This document shows, piece by piece, positions 1 through 10,600 of a stretch of DNA of 64,000 bases. The stretch is from NCBI GenBank assembly GCA_019693395.1, contig JAAMXP010001575.1:5109-69108 (forward strand). The letters run 5' to 3'. This DNA comes from Ettlia oleoabundans. Taxonomy: Eukaryota > Chlorophyta > Chlorophyceae > Chlamydomonadales. Each line of letters starts with the position of its first letter. Within the stretch, counting starts at the first letter, position 1. The notes under the pieces were generated by a model. The model searched no databases. It was not told the origin of the DNA and saw only the letters and a list, made by a program, of their open reading frames with translations. A program made the translations under genes and the position numbers.

Positions 1-1043
1 GGCATCAGGCGTAGGTCACATGGTGATAGGTGTGGGAGGGGACCTGCGTGACATTGGCACCTGCTGCACTGCGCGATCCACCCCTTGCTGCACAGGAGCT
101 AGCACTGCAAACAGCCTGCGCTACCACTTGACGCCTTTCTGCACAAACCCCTCAAGCGTACAATCTAGTGACACCAGCCAACAGCCAGAACAGCGTCCCA
201 ACCACCCCCCTTCCCTCCACGCCGCTTTCCCTTGCCGCCATCCCTCTACCACTCACGCTCTTGGTCAGTGCATCCAGCGCGGGCAGCGCCACCGCCTCCA
301 GCTCCTTGACCTGCATGCATGCACAGGCAGGCGCAAAGCACAGTAAACCACCCAGCCAGCACAACCACAAGGTTAGCTGATGGCTTGTCTCTGTGTGAAG
401 GGACAGGTGTCCATAATGCCAAAGGCAAGGAGTGACAGAGGCGGGTGGCTGGCCCTGACTGCAGCACAGACGCCAGGCCAGGGGGAGGAGGGGAAGAGGG
501 GCCACCTACACACGTCTGCCTGACCTGCATCCCTGCAGCCGCCACCACCTCCTTGAGCGCCGCCTCCAGCGCCACCAACTCAAAGGGCAGCTGCAGCGAG
601 TCGTGGTGCTGCATGGAGCCTGCAGGTGATTGGGAGCGAGGGCACACGTTTGGCAGGGAGCAAGAACAGGCAAGCAGCATGTGCAGCTACACACAAGAGA
701 CGCGGAAGTTTGCCTGCCTCGCCCGAATTGTAAGCCGAGCCAGGCCCGCCCATCCCCCTGTCATTTAGACACTCCTTCCACTGATTTGGCGCACCGGAGT
801 GGTCGTCCTCAAAGTCGGAGTGCTGCTCTGTGTGACTCCCTCCCCCCCTGTGCATGTTCACGTCGATGCTAACTGGGCGAGTGGCGGCAGCCTGCTGCCG
901 AGCCCACTCCGCCACGCTTTCCTCCAGCACATCCACAAACCGGTTGCTGCAGACACGGAGCTTCCAGAAGAGGCAACAGGAATGCTCAAGCATGGGCTAG
1001 GAAGGCTTGGACCAGGTGCTGCCAGTTGTGAGGAGCAAAGTGA

Positions 1044-1109
<66 letters not shown>

Positions 1110-2460
1110 TCTAATCAGGGGACACAGCCAAGCAAGATGCTGGTAAGCAGGCTGGGCGCAAGGCAGTCTGTGATGCAGGAACGCTGTGGGGCAGCAAAAA
1201 GGTTTGCCAGGTGCAGCTGGGCACTAATGAGGACAACTTCCGAAAACATGATGGCTTTCCCCAAAATCACATTCCCTCCTCCACTCTCTCACCCCTACCT
1301 GAGAGGGTTGTGCTCGTATCCCTCTCGTGGGATGAGCACCTTATCCGCCGTGATGATGAGGCGCAGGTGGTCAATGGACAGGATGATGGCGTTATCTCTT
1401 ACCAGAAGCTTGCCAGTCTCTGGAGGGCAGGCACAGGCGGGGAGCGGAGGGGAGGGGAACAGGGGAGAAGCGTGTGGGGAAGCTGAGATGTGTAGGATTT
1501 ACCATTGGGAATGAGGCATGGAGGAGCAAGGGTGGAAGATGGGTGTTCTGTGATTGGAGAGGAGTTGTTAAGGGGTGACTTTCAGCGACTACCTTTTGAG
1601 TCCATCAGCACAACCAACATCGCCTGAGCTATCAGCAAGGCTGACAGCTGGACAACCATGGCGTGACTTTGCTGTTGCCGCTGCCACTGCAGGGGCTGCG
1701 CTGCTTTGAGGTGTGATTTGCTGCATATTGGTTATAATCCATCAGGCAACTGCATCACACACCCACTCATTCACCTACCACCTACCCGAGGAGAGGAGGT
1801 TGAAGTCTAGCAGGCGCATGTCACGTATGGGTATGCCCACGCCCAGCTGGATGATGAGAGAGCGCTTATCAGCGTGCATGAAGGAGCGCTTGGCGTTCTT
1901 GTCTATCACGATCCAAGCACTGCGCCTGCGGGCGGGAGAGTGAGGCGTTTGGTACCGAGTGGAGTGGCGGTGGATGTAATGTAGTGGGTGCTGGTGTGTG
2001 TTTGTAATAATCAGAGGCAGTTGGCACTGTTGATATTCATTCACAACTATGAATGGTGCTGAACTCCGCGATGCTGCATTGAATGTGACGGCTAAGTGGG
2101 GAGCTGAGCTCAACAGTTTCACAAAGGCGAAGGAGCAAGGCAGCAGACTGCTGCCACAAATGCCACCATCCACTCCCGTGCTCACCTTGCACGGGTGGAT
2201 GGCATGGCCACATGGCGTGCTGACACCGCCCGCAAGGGCAACTTTGGCTGCTGATAGCCTGGGGGCAGCAGGGCACCAGCTGCGGCAGCGTGGTCAGAGG
2301 GTGACTCCCGCAATAGACCGCCCCGCCGCAGCTGCTCTGAGAGCCAGCCCCTGCGGCTCTCTCCCGACTGATTGGAGTCACCCCCACTTTGGTGTGGTTC
2401 CTCCATGGAATGTCGGGCTAGCAGGGGCTGCTGCGTTTCGACAGAACCGTCGTGTTCCAT
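1..2460 (-). CDS. MRS2: MRS2/MGT-type magnesium channel, N-terminal part (cut by left edge)
   Basis: Member of the CorA/MRS2 family of Mg2+ channels, which work as pentamers in organelle, vacuolar or plasma membranes. Exons seen: 2186-2460 (start ATG at 2460), 1786-1925, 1299-1419, 795-946, 525-619 and 257-310; all phases join, giving the first 279 residues. Family landmarks in order: a WIVID strand, DMRLLDFNL, the block DNAIILSIDHLRLIITADKV, then LPFELVALEAALKEVV and the start of the long stalk helix (LEAVALPALDALTKS). The two membrane helices and the GMN signature must lie beyond the left edge. Bases 1-256 look intronic. The N-terminus is a 90-residue polar leader; ETQQPLL near its start resembles an acidic dileucine sorting signal, so a vacuolar location is possible (inference). 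Between the EESVAEWA and LPFEL blocks there is a His/Asp-rich spacer. Confidence 0.9.
1045..1109. repeat. (GGCA)n tetranucleotide microsatellite
   Basis: About sixteen perfect GGCA units in the third intron (947-1298) of the MRS2 gene. No mismatches are visible, so the array is probably young and length-variable between strains. Confidence 0.97.
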
Positions 2461-2710
2461 CTCGCTTGCCCTTGCCCCAGAAAAGGGGACCTGCCAAGGT
2501 AGCTACCTGAGCTCAGGCTCGGGGGACGGATGATGTTGAAAGCTGGGGAAAGCTGCGTGGATGGCGCCCTGGCATTGCCACGTCAGAGTGTCCTGAGAGG
2601 GCCCTTCAAATCAATTGCGATTGGTTACGACGGTAAACTTTTGCTTCAATCGCGATTTGTCTTAATTCGGGCAGGCGACCTGCAACGTTCTTTTCACCTG
2701 TGGCATCACG
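2461..2710. promoter_or_regulatory. Head-to-head interval between MRS2 and SRD5A3
   Basis: Only 250 bases separate the two divergent start codons, so the promoters of both genes must share it. It contains AATTGCGATTGG around 2613 and a related CAATCGCGATTTG around 2647, a near-repeat that might be a paired regulatory site. No TATA box stands out. The bidirectional role is inferred from layout only. Confidence 0.5.
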
Positions 2711-4271
2711 ATGCTCGGCACCTTAGCAGAGCACTTTGAGGTGCTTCTCCTACTCTACTGGAGCCTTGCCAGCTTTGCGTCTACAATGGCCCTCCTTCCC
2801 CTGCCGGTAGGCGCCAGCTTCAGGTAGGGATGGCGGAGCGTTGCTGCTGCTCTCGCTTCTGGGCCTCTCTCGCAGGACCCTTGATGCCCAAGCACTTCTC
2901 TGAACCCAAGCACTTCTCTGGACAACCCTGCAAAAACCGCTCCCGTTATGCATGTGCAGAGCAGCGGTGCAGCTATCGGCATGCCGCGGCAAGCTGATGG
3001 ATCTTCAACCGCCTCGTGCGCTGGGGCCACTTTCTGACTGGACCGTTCCGCAGCGCTGGTTTGCACACTTCTATGCGCTGGGAGCCACATGGAACGCCGT
3101 GGTGGCATACCTGCTGCTGGGATCACCTTATTATGCAACTCTCTCAGCAGCACAGAGGGGCACCTGTGTGCTGGCGCTGGGCCTGCTGCAGCTGCACCTC
3201 AGCCGCCGCCTGGCAGAAACGCTGGGCCTCATGAAGTACCCGCAGGCTGCCCGCATGCACGGTATTGCGTACCTGTTTGGCATGAGGTGTGAGTGGGGTG
3301 ACTGTGTACAATCGCATGGGGAACTGAGCTACTTGGCATGCAATGTCGCCGTGCAGCTGGGCACTAGTACCAGACCAGCAGTGATGATTCAAACTCGGAC
3401 TTTATTGCAACCATGACCGAGGCTTGCCTGCTGAATACCACGGCAATGGTCTGAGTCTCAATTTCCTGCTACCATATATCCCCTCCCTGCTCCTGCAGCT
3501 ACTACTGCCTCGTGTCTCTGTCTGTCCTGCCGCCATCAACCTACCCGCCGCTGCTGGCCCATGCTGTGGGCCTGCTGCGCAAGTGGCGTACTGGGCTGCC
3601 ACACCTGCAGGTGCCTTCACTCACTTGGGTAATGAGCCATGTCAGCATGGGGCAGTGGATAGGTGCAGCCGTCTTCCTGGCAGGCAACGCCTTGCAGTGG
3701 CACTCGCACTGGCTGCTGGCGCAACTGTCGGCAAAAGGCAAGAGGCCTGGCTATAAAATTCCAAGAGGTAGAGCGCAATGAACTATACCTTTGTTTGAGT
3801 TGCCAAAGTTATCTGCTGTTTGACAGTTTACACTAGGATTGCTGGCCTGGACACAAATTGTTTATTAGCGCTGTTTGTGAGGATGGTGCTATGTTGGTTT
3901 GGTGCAGGCGGCGGCTTTGAGCTGGTATCCTGCCCCCACTACCTGGCCGAAGTCGTCATTTATGCAGGCTTGGTGGTCGTTCTGGCTGGGCAGCGCAGCA
4001 CCGCCTGGCTCATGCTGCTGTGGGTGGTAAGCCTGCAGCTGTGCACCTTTGGTTGGTACGGGTACTGTTTCAGTGTTCACATCGCAACATTTTGGCGGCA
4101 GCAAGGCAAGGCCAATCCACAAGCACCCAAGCAGCCAACACACAGCCTCATGGGTGACTGCTGCAGGTGACCAACTTGTTGCTGGCTGCACGAATGAATC
4201 ACCGGTGGTACCATGAGCGCTTTAACACGTATCCCAGGACCCGCAGAGCGCTGTTCCCTTTCCTCTACTGA
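2711..4271 (+). CDS. SRD5A3: Polyprenol/polyprenal reductase, steroid 5-alpha-reductase family (SRD5A3/DFG10)
   Basis: Acts at the saturation step of dolichol synthesis in the ER membrane, supplying the lipid carrier for N-glycosylation. Exons 2711-2823, 2960-3286, 3499-3767, 3908-4026 and 4167-4271; phases fit and give 310 residues, the normal family length. Evidence: VPQRWFAHFYALG, the pair IPRGGGFELVSCPHYLAE and the C-terminal block NHRWYHERFNTYPRTRRALF ending in FPFLY, which are the NADPH/substrate-side signatures of SRD5A3-type proteins. Several hydrophobic segments are present. The start ATG is the first in frame and opens with a leucine-rich membrane segment. The gene is head-to-head with MRS2. 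Human SRD5A3 defects cause a glycosylation disorder; the algal role is inferred from family. Confidence 0.93.
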
Positions 4272-4358
4272 GCAAAAGGCATGCCCTGGGAACGATGCCT
4301 TGCTGTGCTGTGAGGTCTTCTTTATTATGCCTGTCTGGTTGCTGTTTATAAGAGAAGC

Positions 4359-4363
4359 TGTAA
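4359..4363 (+). promoter_or_regulatory. TGTAA poly(A) signal of SRD5A3
   Basis: TGTAA, the usual chlorophyte polyadenylation signal, 88 bases after the SRD5A3 stop codon. Confidence 0.7.
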
Positions 4364-4541
4364 TGGACTCTTGAATGGTACTACCAAATTGGATGCATCA
4401 AAAGACAAGGCCAACCGAATTGCAAGTCCAACATTGTAACACGCACAGAAGGGTACAGCGTCACTGCTAGTGATCACCTCCTTAAGGAGCAGCGTTGCCC
4501 CACCAGCCAAGGCTTCACCTCACTCATCACACGTCACTTGA

Positions 4542-5231
4542 TTAGCTGCCTGCCGACGCTGCACACTTGCAATCTTCCTCTGTGTTCTGTCGCGCCAGAG
4601 CAGGCAGTCTGCTGCTGTGACTGCCATCTTCTCCTGCTTCAGCAGCCTGCAGTTGGAGAAGATTGGAACAACAGGCCGTCGAGGCATTGGTGGGCAGGTC
4701 CTCCTGCTGTAGGGTGCCAACCTGTGCCCACCTGTTTGCTTCCTCAACTCCCAGGCTCTGCCGTAAACTTTCTTGCATCTCCAGGGCTGCATGTAGCTGT
4801 AGTAGCGCCAGCTCGGCGTAATGCAGCTCATATTCATCCCTGGGACCTCGTGCTGAAGGATCTGTCTCCAACATGAGCGTCATGGCCGAGGCCCCGGTCA
4901 TCTCAGCATTCTCTATTGCCTCGGACTGCAGCCAGCCGTTACAGGGTTACAGTGATATGCCAGCATAGCATCGGCAGTCATATCACTGAAGGGGTATCTG
5001 TCCCAGGGTTGCTGTAGTGCCACTCTTCGTTGTCCCTGTCCTCCTGAGCAGAACTGCTGTGCAGGTGGGAAGGCACCCAGCAGCAGCACGCACCATCGCC
5101 TTCCTGAGTTCTTCCACCCTCTCTTGCACACTGGCACAAACTGCCATGCCCCTGTGCCGGCCGCCTGGTGCCGCCAGCAGGCGCCGAAACGTGGGCACGA
5201 AGCCGGCCAATTTGGGTGGGAAACAAGCCAT
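4542..5231 (-). CDS. Small unrecognised protein, two exons
   Basis: Not recognised. Best model: start ATG at 5231, exon 5094-5231, donor GTGCGT, exon 4542-4925, stop TAA at 4544; 173 residues. The join puts VQERVEELRKAM next to SEAIENAEMTGASAM with intact frame, and the next stretch (DEYELHYAELALLQLHAALE) is a strongly heptad-like helix. The N-terminal 30 residues are Arg/Ala/Leu-rich with almost no acid, compatible with a plastid or mitochondrial targeting peptide (inference). The C-terminal 60 residues look disordered. The gene is tail-to-tail with SRD5A3 and head-to-head with EFR3. The start is uncertain because an upstream exon cannot be excluded. Confidence 0.55.
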
Positions 5232-5801
5232 TGGTACCAAATTGGCGCTACGTGTATGTTACAATGCAGGGTGTAGTGTGCGCATAACAAGAAGCGAGCA
5301 ATCCACGTGCGCCATAACAGGCTGGCCAGTGCTGGCAGCCAACTGGCAGGAGATGGAGACTTTCCTGGGGGTTTATTGCCGCCCTGCGGGCAATAGATGT
5401 TTGACCCGTCACTATGAACAGCCACCCGCTGTGCAATGGAGGCTGGGCCTTTTGACCCGCCGGCTTGGCCCTGCGGCCGCTAGCCTTGTGCAGCATTACT
5501 CTAGTCTCGGTGACTGGCGCCGGCGATCAGCGGGTGCAAAGCCTAGATGGGCACAAGCCCTCTCGGGACCAGAACCCCTCTACATCGCACAGGCAAGACC
5601 CGATCTCTTGGGGCGTGTAGCAGCAGAGATGGCACGGGCCCGCTGCAACACCCTGGTAGGCAGGAGGGGCAGGAAGCGCTACTAGCAACGGCGCTCAGCG
5701 ACGTGACCAGCTAGGTTGCCCATCCACCTGCAGGCCTGCCAGCGCCTTGCACAATTCCACCCACCACGCCCACATCAAGTCCGTCGTAAATCCGTTCCAG
5801 C
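5232..5801. promoter_or_regulatory. Divergent interval between the small orphan gene and EFR3
   Basis: 570 bases between divergent starts. A plus-strand open frame runs through it (to 5685) but lacks family resemblance and proper splice context, so I treat the interval as promoter and 5' UTR. I see no clear promoter motif. Confidence 0.4.
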
Positions 5802-8800
5802 ATGGATTGCAACTGCAACTGCTTTGGGATGGCCACAGCGGCGCGCGTCCCGGTGAAGCGGTACAACCTGCTTGTGCCCGATGTCTTCCCTGTGGTTGAG
5901 CCCCCTTTTGACAAACCATTGGGCATCACAATTGAGCGGAAGATCAAGAAGCTGGCAGACTACCTGGACAAGAATGAGTACAGAGCGCCCAAGGTACTCC
6001 TCCGCTTGCATGTCGTGGTGGTGGGGAGGTGAACGTTGCATCCATGCCGCATGTTGGGTGCTGTGGCTGGTATAACAAACCACATACTGCTGTTGCTGAC
6101 TGTGTGATAGTTAAAGAAGTTCGGAGGCTCAATCTCAAGGAAACACATCCAAGACAACCGGCAACTGCACGCTCATTAAACCATTGCTTTGCATGCCCTC
6201 ACCATGGCACCCTTGGCAGGTGTCACGGCGCCTCCAGCGGCGCCTGCACAGGGAGCTGGGTGCTGGGCATTACGGATACGTGAAACTGGCTGTCGAGGCA
6301 TACTCCTACCTGCTGGCCCACAACAAGCCGGAGAAGAGCAACTTGCTGGCCAATGAGCTGGTGGTGCGCACGGTGGTGAAGCGCAGGAGGTGCGGAGGCA
6401 GGCTGCCCCAACCACCACTGCAGCCGCTGCTGCTGCTTCCAGCTGCTGAGCTGCAGCCCGAAAGTAGAGCGTGGGTACTGCAGGCTCCTGCCTTGGTTTC
6501 TGCGGGTAGTGCCTATGTCGCGTGTGTGCGCCTTGTTATTGTGGTGCTTGCACTCGATGTCGACTGCACATTCGGGTTGTTGCAACCCGGCATTTGAGCA
6601 AAGGTTGGCATGCAGGGCATCCGCACCATCTGCTCCTAGCCACAGTGCATGCCTCTGTTGCTCAGGTTTGTGGTAGCGGGCCCCCAAGAGTTCCTGCACT
6701 TCAAAGAGCCACACTTGGGCAGCGCAGTAGGGCTGCTGCTCACCCACCCACAGCCGCAGTTGCGCAAGCTGGGCGTTGACCTGCTCATTCAATTCATCAA
6801 GTGCCAGGTGGGCGCTCCTTTATGTTTGATGAGTACCGTAGCTTGATGCGAGCAGGGTTGGGCAGGCAATGGCGGGACAGCAGCTTTAGCGGCACAAGGT
6901 GTCGATGGTTTGTGCCGAGTTGGTGCAAACTGGAAGTGAATCGTTGCGGCAAGATACAGCCAGCTTGAACGTGCAATTATTGAGTTACCTGGCACAGCTC
7001 CCCGTTTTGTGCAGCAAACCTCGGACTATGTGCCACAGCTGGAGGCATTTGTGCCACTTCTATGCAAGAATGCCAGCCCCCAGGTGGCGGGTGACACCCA
7101 AAGGGCGTCTGCTCCTGCGGCAACAGCCGGCGACGCTGCATCTGGTGCAAGAGCTGTGGTCTCTGCCGAGCATTGGGCAGCTCTGCGTGCCGCCTGCTTG
7201 CGAGCCCTTTTGGAGCACCTCCGCTTCTGTGCTCGCCTCGCCTACGTTTCATACCATCTCCTCACCATCACCTTTTCGGTGTTGGAGTGTGTGGATGCCT
7301 CCGGGCAAGGAGCGCCACAGGTGCAGGCGCTGCCACCGAGTCACGAGTTGCCTTGCTGCTGAGCCAGCAAGCAGCCGGAAGATTAGCGGGTTGGCACAGC
7401 AAAGGGCTTGCTGATTATCTGCTCTTTATGTCTACACCTACATGCATGTGCTTGTCCCGTCTATTTGTGTGCGCAGGGTGTGTACATGTCGCCACGCGCG
7501 CTGTTCCAGCAAGACACACACAAGGCTGGAGTGGAGGGCAATGGGGTCCAGCGGACACTCGAGTTTGCTAGCATCAGCCGTGGCAGCATCAGCCATGTGG
7601 TGGCAGCCTCGCCACCCAACGTTGCCGCGCTGCTCGTTTTTGAAGAGCTGGCACACATGACGCGGGTGAGCGGAGGGGTGGGACATGGGAGGGATGTGTT
7701 GAAGGATATGGGAGTTTCATTTGTTGTTTCATAAACGGCGATGGGTTTTGATGTAGGGGCCGGTCTTGCTGCCTGTATGAGCGCGGCTAACCGTATCATG
7801 ATGGTGACATTTGAGCGAGAGACGGCCCGCGCTATCGCTGTGCTCCTGTTCGTCCACAACCACCTCCATGCCTGACTGCTCCCTGCCCTGCACGGCTGCA
7901 GGATGCTGCTGAGGGCAAGAAGGTGCTTGAGTTTGTGATGCGTTTCCTGGATGCCAAGGGCCACTGGCTGGGCTCCCCTGTACTGGAGACCAGCATTGCA
8001 GTGCTGCAGCAGGCGTGCCAGCTGGAGCACCAGCGCTATCTGCTCTTCTCCAGCCTGCTGCGCCATGTGGCGGCAGCGGAGCAGCTGACGCCTGCAGAGC
8101 GGGCTGCGGTGCTGCGACTGTCTGTTGCAGAGAGCCTCCAGTTAGAGCAGGCGTTGGCTGCCCCTGCTCTGCTGCTTGCACTGCGTGAGCTGCCAGCTGT
8201 GGTTGCTAGCCGTGGGGAACCAGGGCAGGAGGTGCCGCCAATGCCGCGGCTTCCCATGCCCTCTGCACCGCTCGGATCAACATCAGCAAGCGGCAAAGCT
8301 GCGTCAGCAGCGGGGCAGCATGTAGAGCTGGCAGCTGTGTCCACAGGACGAGCGGCATCATTGGGCAGGCCATCAGACCTGCAGCTGCAGGTACTGGCTG
8401 CGGTGGACCAGCTGGCGCGAAGGGTAGAGGACAGTGGGCAGTTGCTTGAGGCGGTGAGCAGTACTGTAGCCAGGCTTCGTGGCCCAGCTCCCATCTCAAC
8501 TGCAACACTGCAGTGCTGCATAGCTGCTGGGCAAGCATTGCAGTATGCAAACCCAAAGGTAAGAGCATATGATGGTGGCTGTGCCTATCACAATATACTG
8601 CTGCATAATTTGCTGCTGCAGCTGCTGCCAGTGTTGCACTGCTATATCTCTGATATTTGCATGGCATACCATTTTTGAACCTAGCATTTTACGGAAATAA
8701 TAACCACATTTCTGGTTTGCCTGGCTGCAGACATTACGGGGGGGCATCAGCGTGCCGCGCACCTTCCCATCCCTGCTGCTGCATGAGCTCATGGGTATCG

Positions 8801-10289
8801 CTGTTAGCTGGGAGCCGCAGCAGCGTCTGCTGGCACACCAGCTGCTGCTGCAGCTGCTGCCCATAGCGACAGATGGACTGAAGGAGCAGCAGGCAGCGCT
8901 GGTGCTGTCAGCCATCTGGCATGAAGCCGCCCTGGAAACCAACCAGCCTGCTTCATTTGTGGCTATGGACCAGACCCTGCGTGCCCTGTTGGGGGCTGCC
9001 CCCGCAGCAGCGCTTCCACAAGTACTGCATCTAGCGGCATCACTGCAGCTGGACGTGCTGCAGGCAGGACATGAGTCGACAGCAGCGGCTGATGGCTCAC
9101 GCCTGGCTCACCTAAGTGCGGCACAATGCTGTGCGGTGCTGTGCCTATGCAGCTCTGTGCTGCAAGCGCTGGCTGCGCAGCTTGGACAGGAAGCGGTGCA
9201 ACAGCTTGCTGTTCCAGGGTGTGAGAGGGTGTTGCAGCAGTTGGCAGTGGTATCAACGCAAGGTCTAGTGCTGCATGAGATAGGTGGCAGCACCATGAAT
9301 GCCATGGGCACAGAATCAGCAGCGGACGAGCCCCAGCTGTTCTGGCAGGGCCCCGTCGTGCAGCTTGCTTTCACTAATGAGGAGCAGCAGCATTCAGCAA
9401 GCTTTTTGGGGGAATGGCGCCAGGCCACCTCGGCGCATAAGCAGCGTGCAGCATTGGCGGCGGCCCTTGCGGCGCTGCCGCTGTTGGAACAGCAGGGCAG
9501 CGTAACCGGGGTTGCCTTCAAGCCGATGCCCCTGGCATCCTTGATGCCCCGGCTCATGCAGGTGCGTAGCAAAGGTTGCTGATGGTTTGGTGGCATGCTG
9601 ATTCCTTGTCCGTTGGTTTCAAATACCCAGCAATTCTCCACCAATGCTTTTGGGCTGCTTCGCAGGCTGGCAGCGGAAACTACTCTGCAAATAGCTCAAG
9701 CGCGCACAACGAGGGCGGGAGTACGCGTGTGCAGCGCCTGCGCAGCATGTACCGCCACATGCGCCAGATCTCGCTATGTGATGGCGATCGTGCAATGCTG
9801 GTATGTGGGAGTCCCTGGTGGTTGGCCTTGGGATGGTTTTTGCTGCCTGCACTAGGGTGGTATGTAGGGACAAAAGGATGCAAGGGTGTGCAAGCTGTTT
9901 GCGGCATACTGACTTCTGGCATTATTGCCACCTTGTAGGCTCCCATTTCGCAGGAGAGTGCAGCGGAAGAGCCTCCTGCGGTTTCACTGCAAACTGCTAG
10001 CTTGGTGCTGCCGTGGCTGGGCGGCAGCAGTGAGGGTGGCGTGGTTGGCCAAGCCTTTTCTGCTGCGGCGTCCTCTGGATCTGGCCCCACAGTTACCAAG
10101 ACGGTGGATGATGTGCTGGCGGAGGTGGATGCGGCATTGGCGACAGCAAAAGAGGCAATGCAGCAGGGCAGGAGCCTTTCGTCTCCCGCCTGGCGCTCTG
10201 TGGCGGGCGGCAGCGGCAGCAACGCGACCAGCCCGGTCGCTGCCGGCGTGCAGGCAGCGCCTCCCAATGGAGTGGTGCTTTTGGCTTGA
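5802..10289 (+). CDS. EFR3: EFR3 / SEMI-ROLLED LEAF 2-type plasma-membrane scaffold
   Basis: EFR3 anchors the phosphatidylinositol 4-kinase III-alpha complex (with TTC7 and FAM126 type partners) at the plasma membrane. Exons 5802-5993, 6220-6389, 6666-6807, 7015-7320, 7477-7665, 7902-8558, 8731-9561, 9666-9800 and 9939-10289; every junction keeps phase, giving 990 residues, close to plant EFR3 proteins. The start MDCNCNCFG supplies three cysteines at the extreme N-terminus, like the palmitoylated cysteine cluster of animal EFR3. The next block, VPVKRYNLLVPDVFPV, then ERKIKKLADYLDKN and HYGYVKLAVEAYSYLL, matches the family N-terminal HEAT-like region. The rest is alpha-helical with leucine-rich repeats and a Ser/Ala-rich loop near 8270-8350. 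The tail after 9939 is low complexity. Assignment rests mainly on the N-terminal 160 residues. Confidence 0.85.
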
Positions 10290-10312
10290 GTCCTGTGGAA
10301 CCGGCCCAACAC

Positions 10313-10317
10313 TGTAA
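10313..10317 (+). promoter_or_regulatory. Possible TGTAA poly(A) signal of EFR3
   Basis: TGTAA only 24 bases after the EFR3 stop; close, but the downstream gene starts 284 bases later, so a short 3' UTR is reasonable. Confidence 0.45.
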
Positions 10318-10600
10318 GTCGTCGAAAATCTTCCAGCTCTCCAGTTTCAGGATCAGCCAGAGAGCTACACCCTGACAGCAAGTGCAGTACGCCTTCCTGC
10401 ACGCACTGGCACACGCGGCTCCCACGCGGCTTGGCATATTACTCCACTTGCAATCTACTCAGGCTCCATCGGGATTAACTTGCCTGCCTGCTCCGTTCTC
10501 TGACTCTATAACCCTGCCCGTGACAACCTTTTTCTCGGCGGGAAGCAGCTTGCCTCCTCTAAACGCCGCGCTGCCCTTCTTGACGTCCTTGTATTTGGCC

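Noticed and set aside
1045..1109. CRISPR-like array
   Set aside because: It is a simple tetranucleotide microsatellite without spacers.
4542..5094. CP12-like helical pattern in the orphan protein
   Set aside because: The conserved CP12 cysteines and AWD.VEEL core are absent.
5017..5685. 222-codon plus-strand open frame
   Set aside because: It lies mostly opposite the minus-strand orphan exon and the divergent promoter, has irregular composition, and no splice partner; the minus frame is more coherent.
9680..10414. 244-codon minus-strand open frame
   Set aside because: It is the antisense of EFR3 exons 8 and 9, whose phases and protein pattern are consistent.
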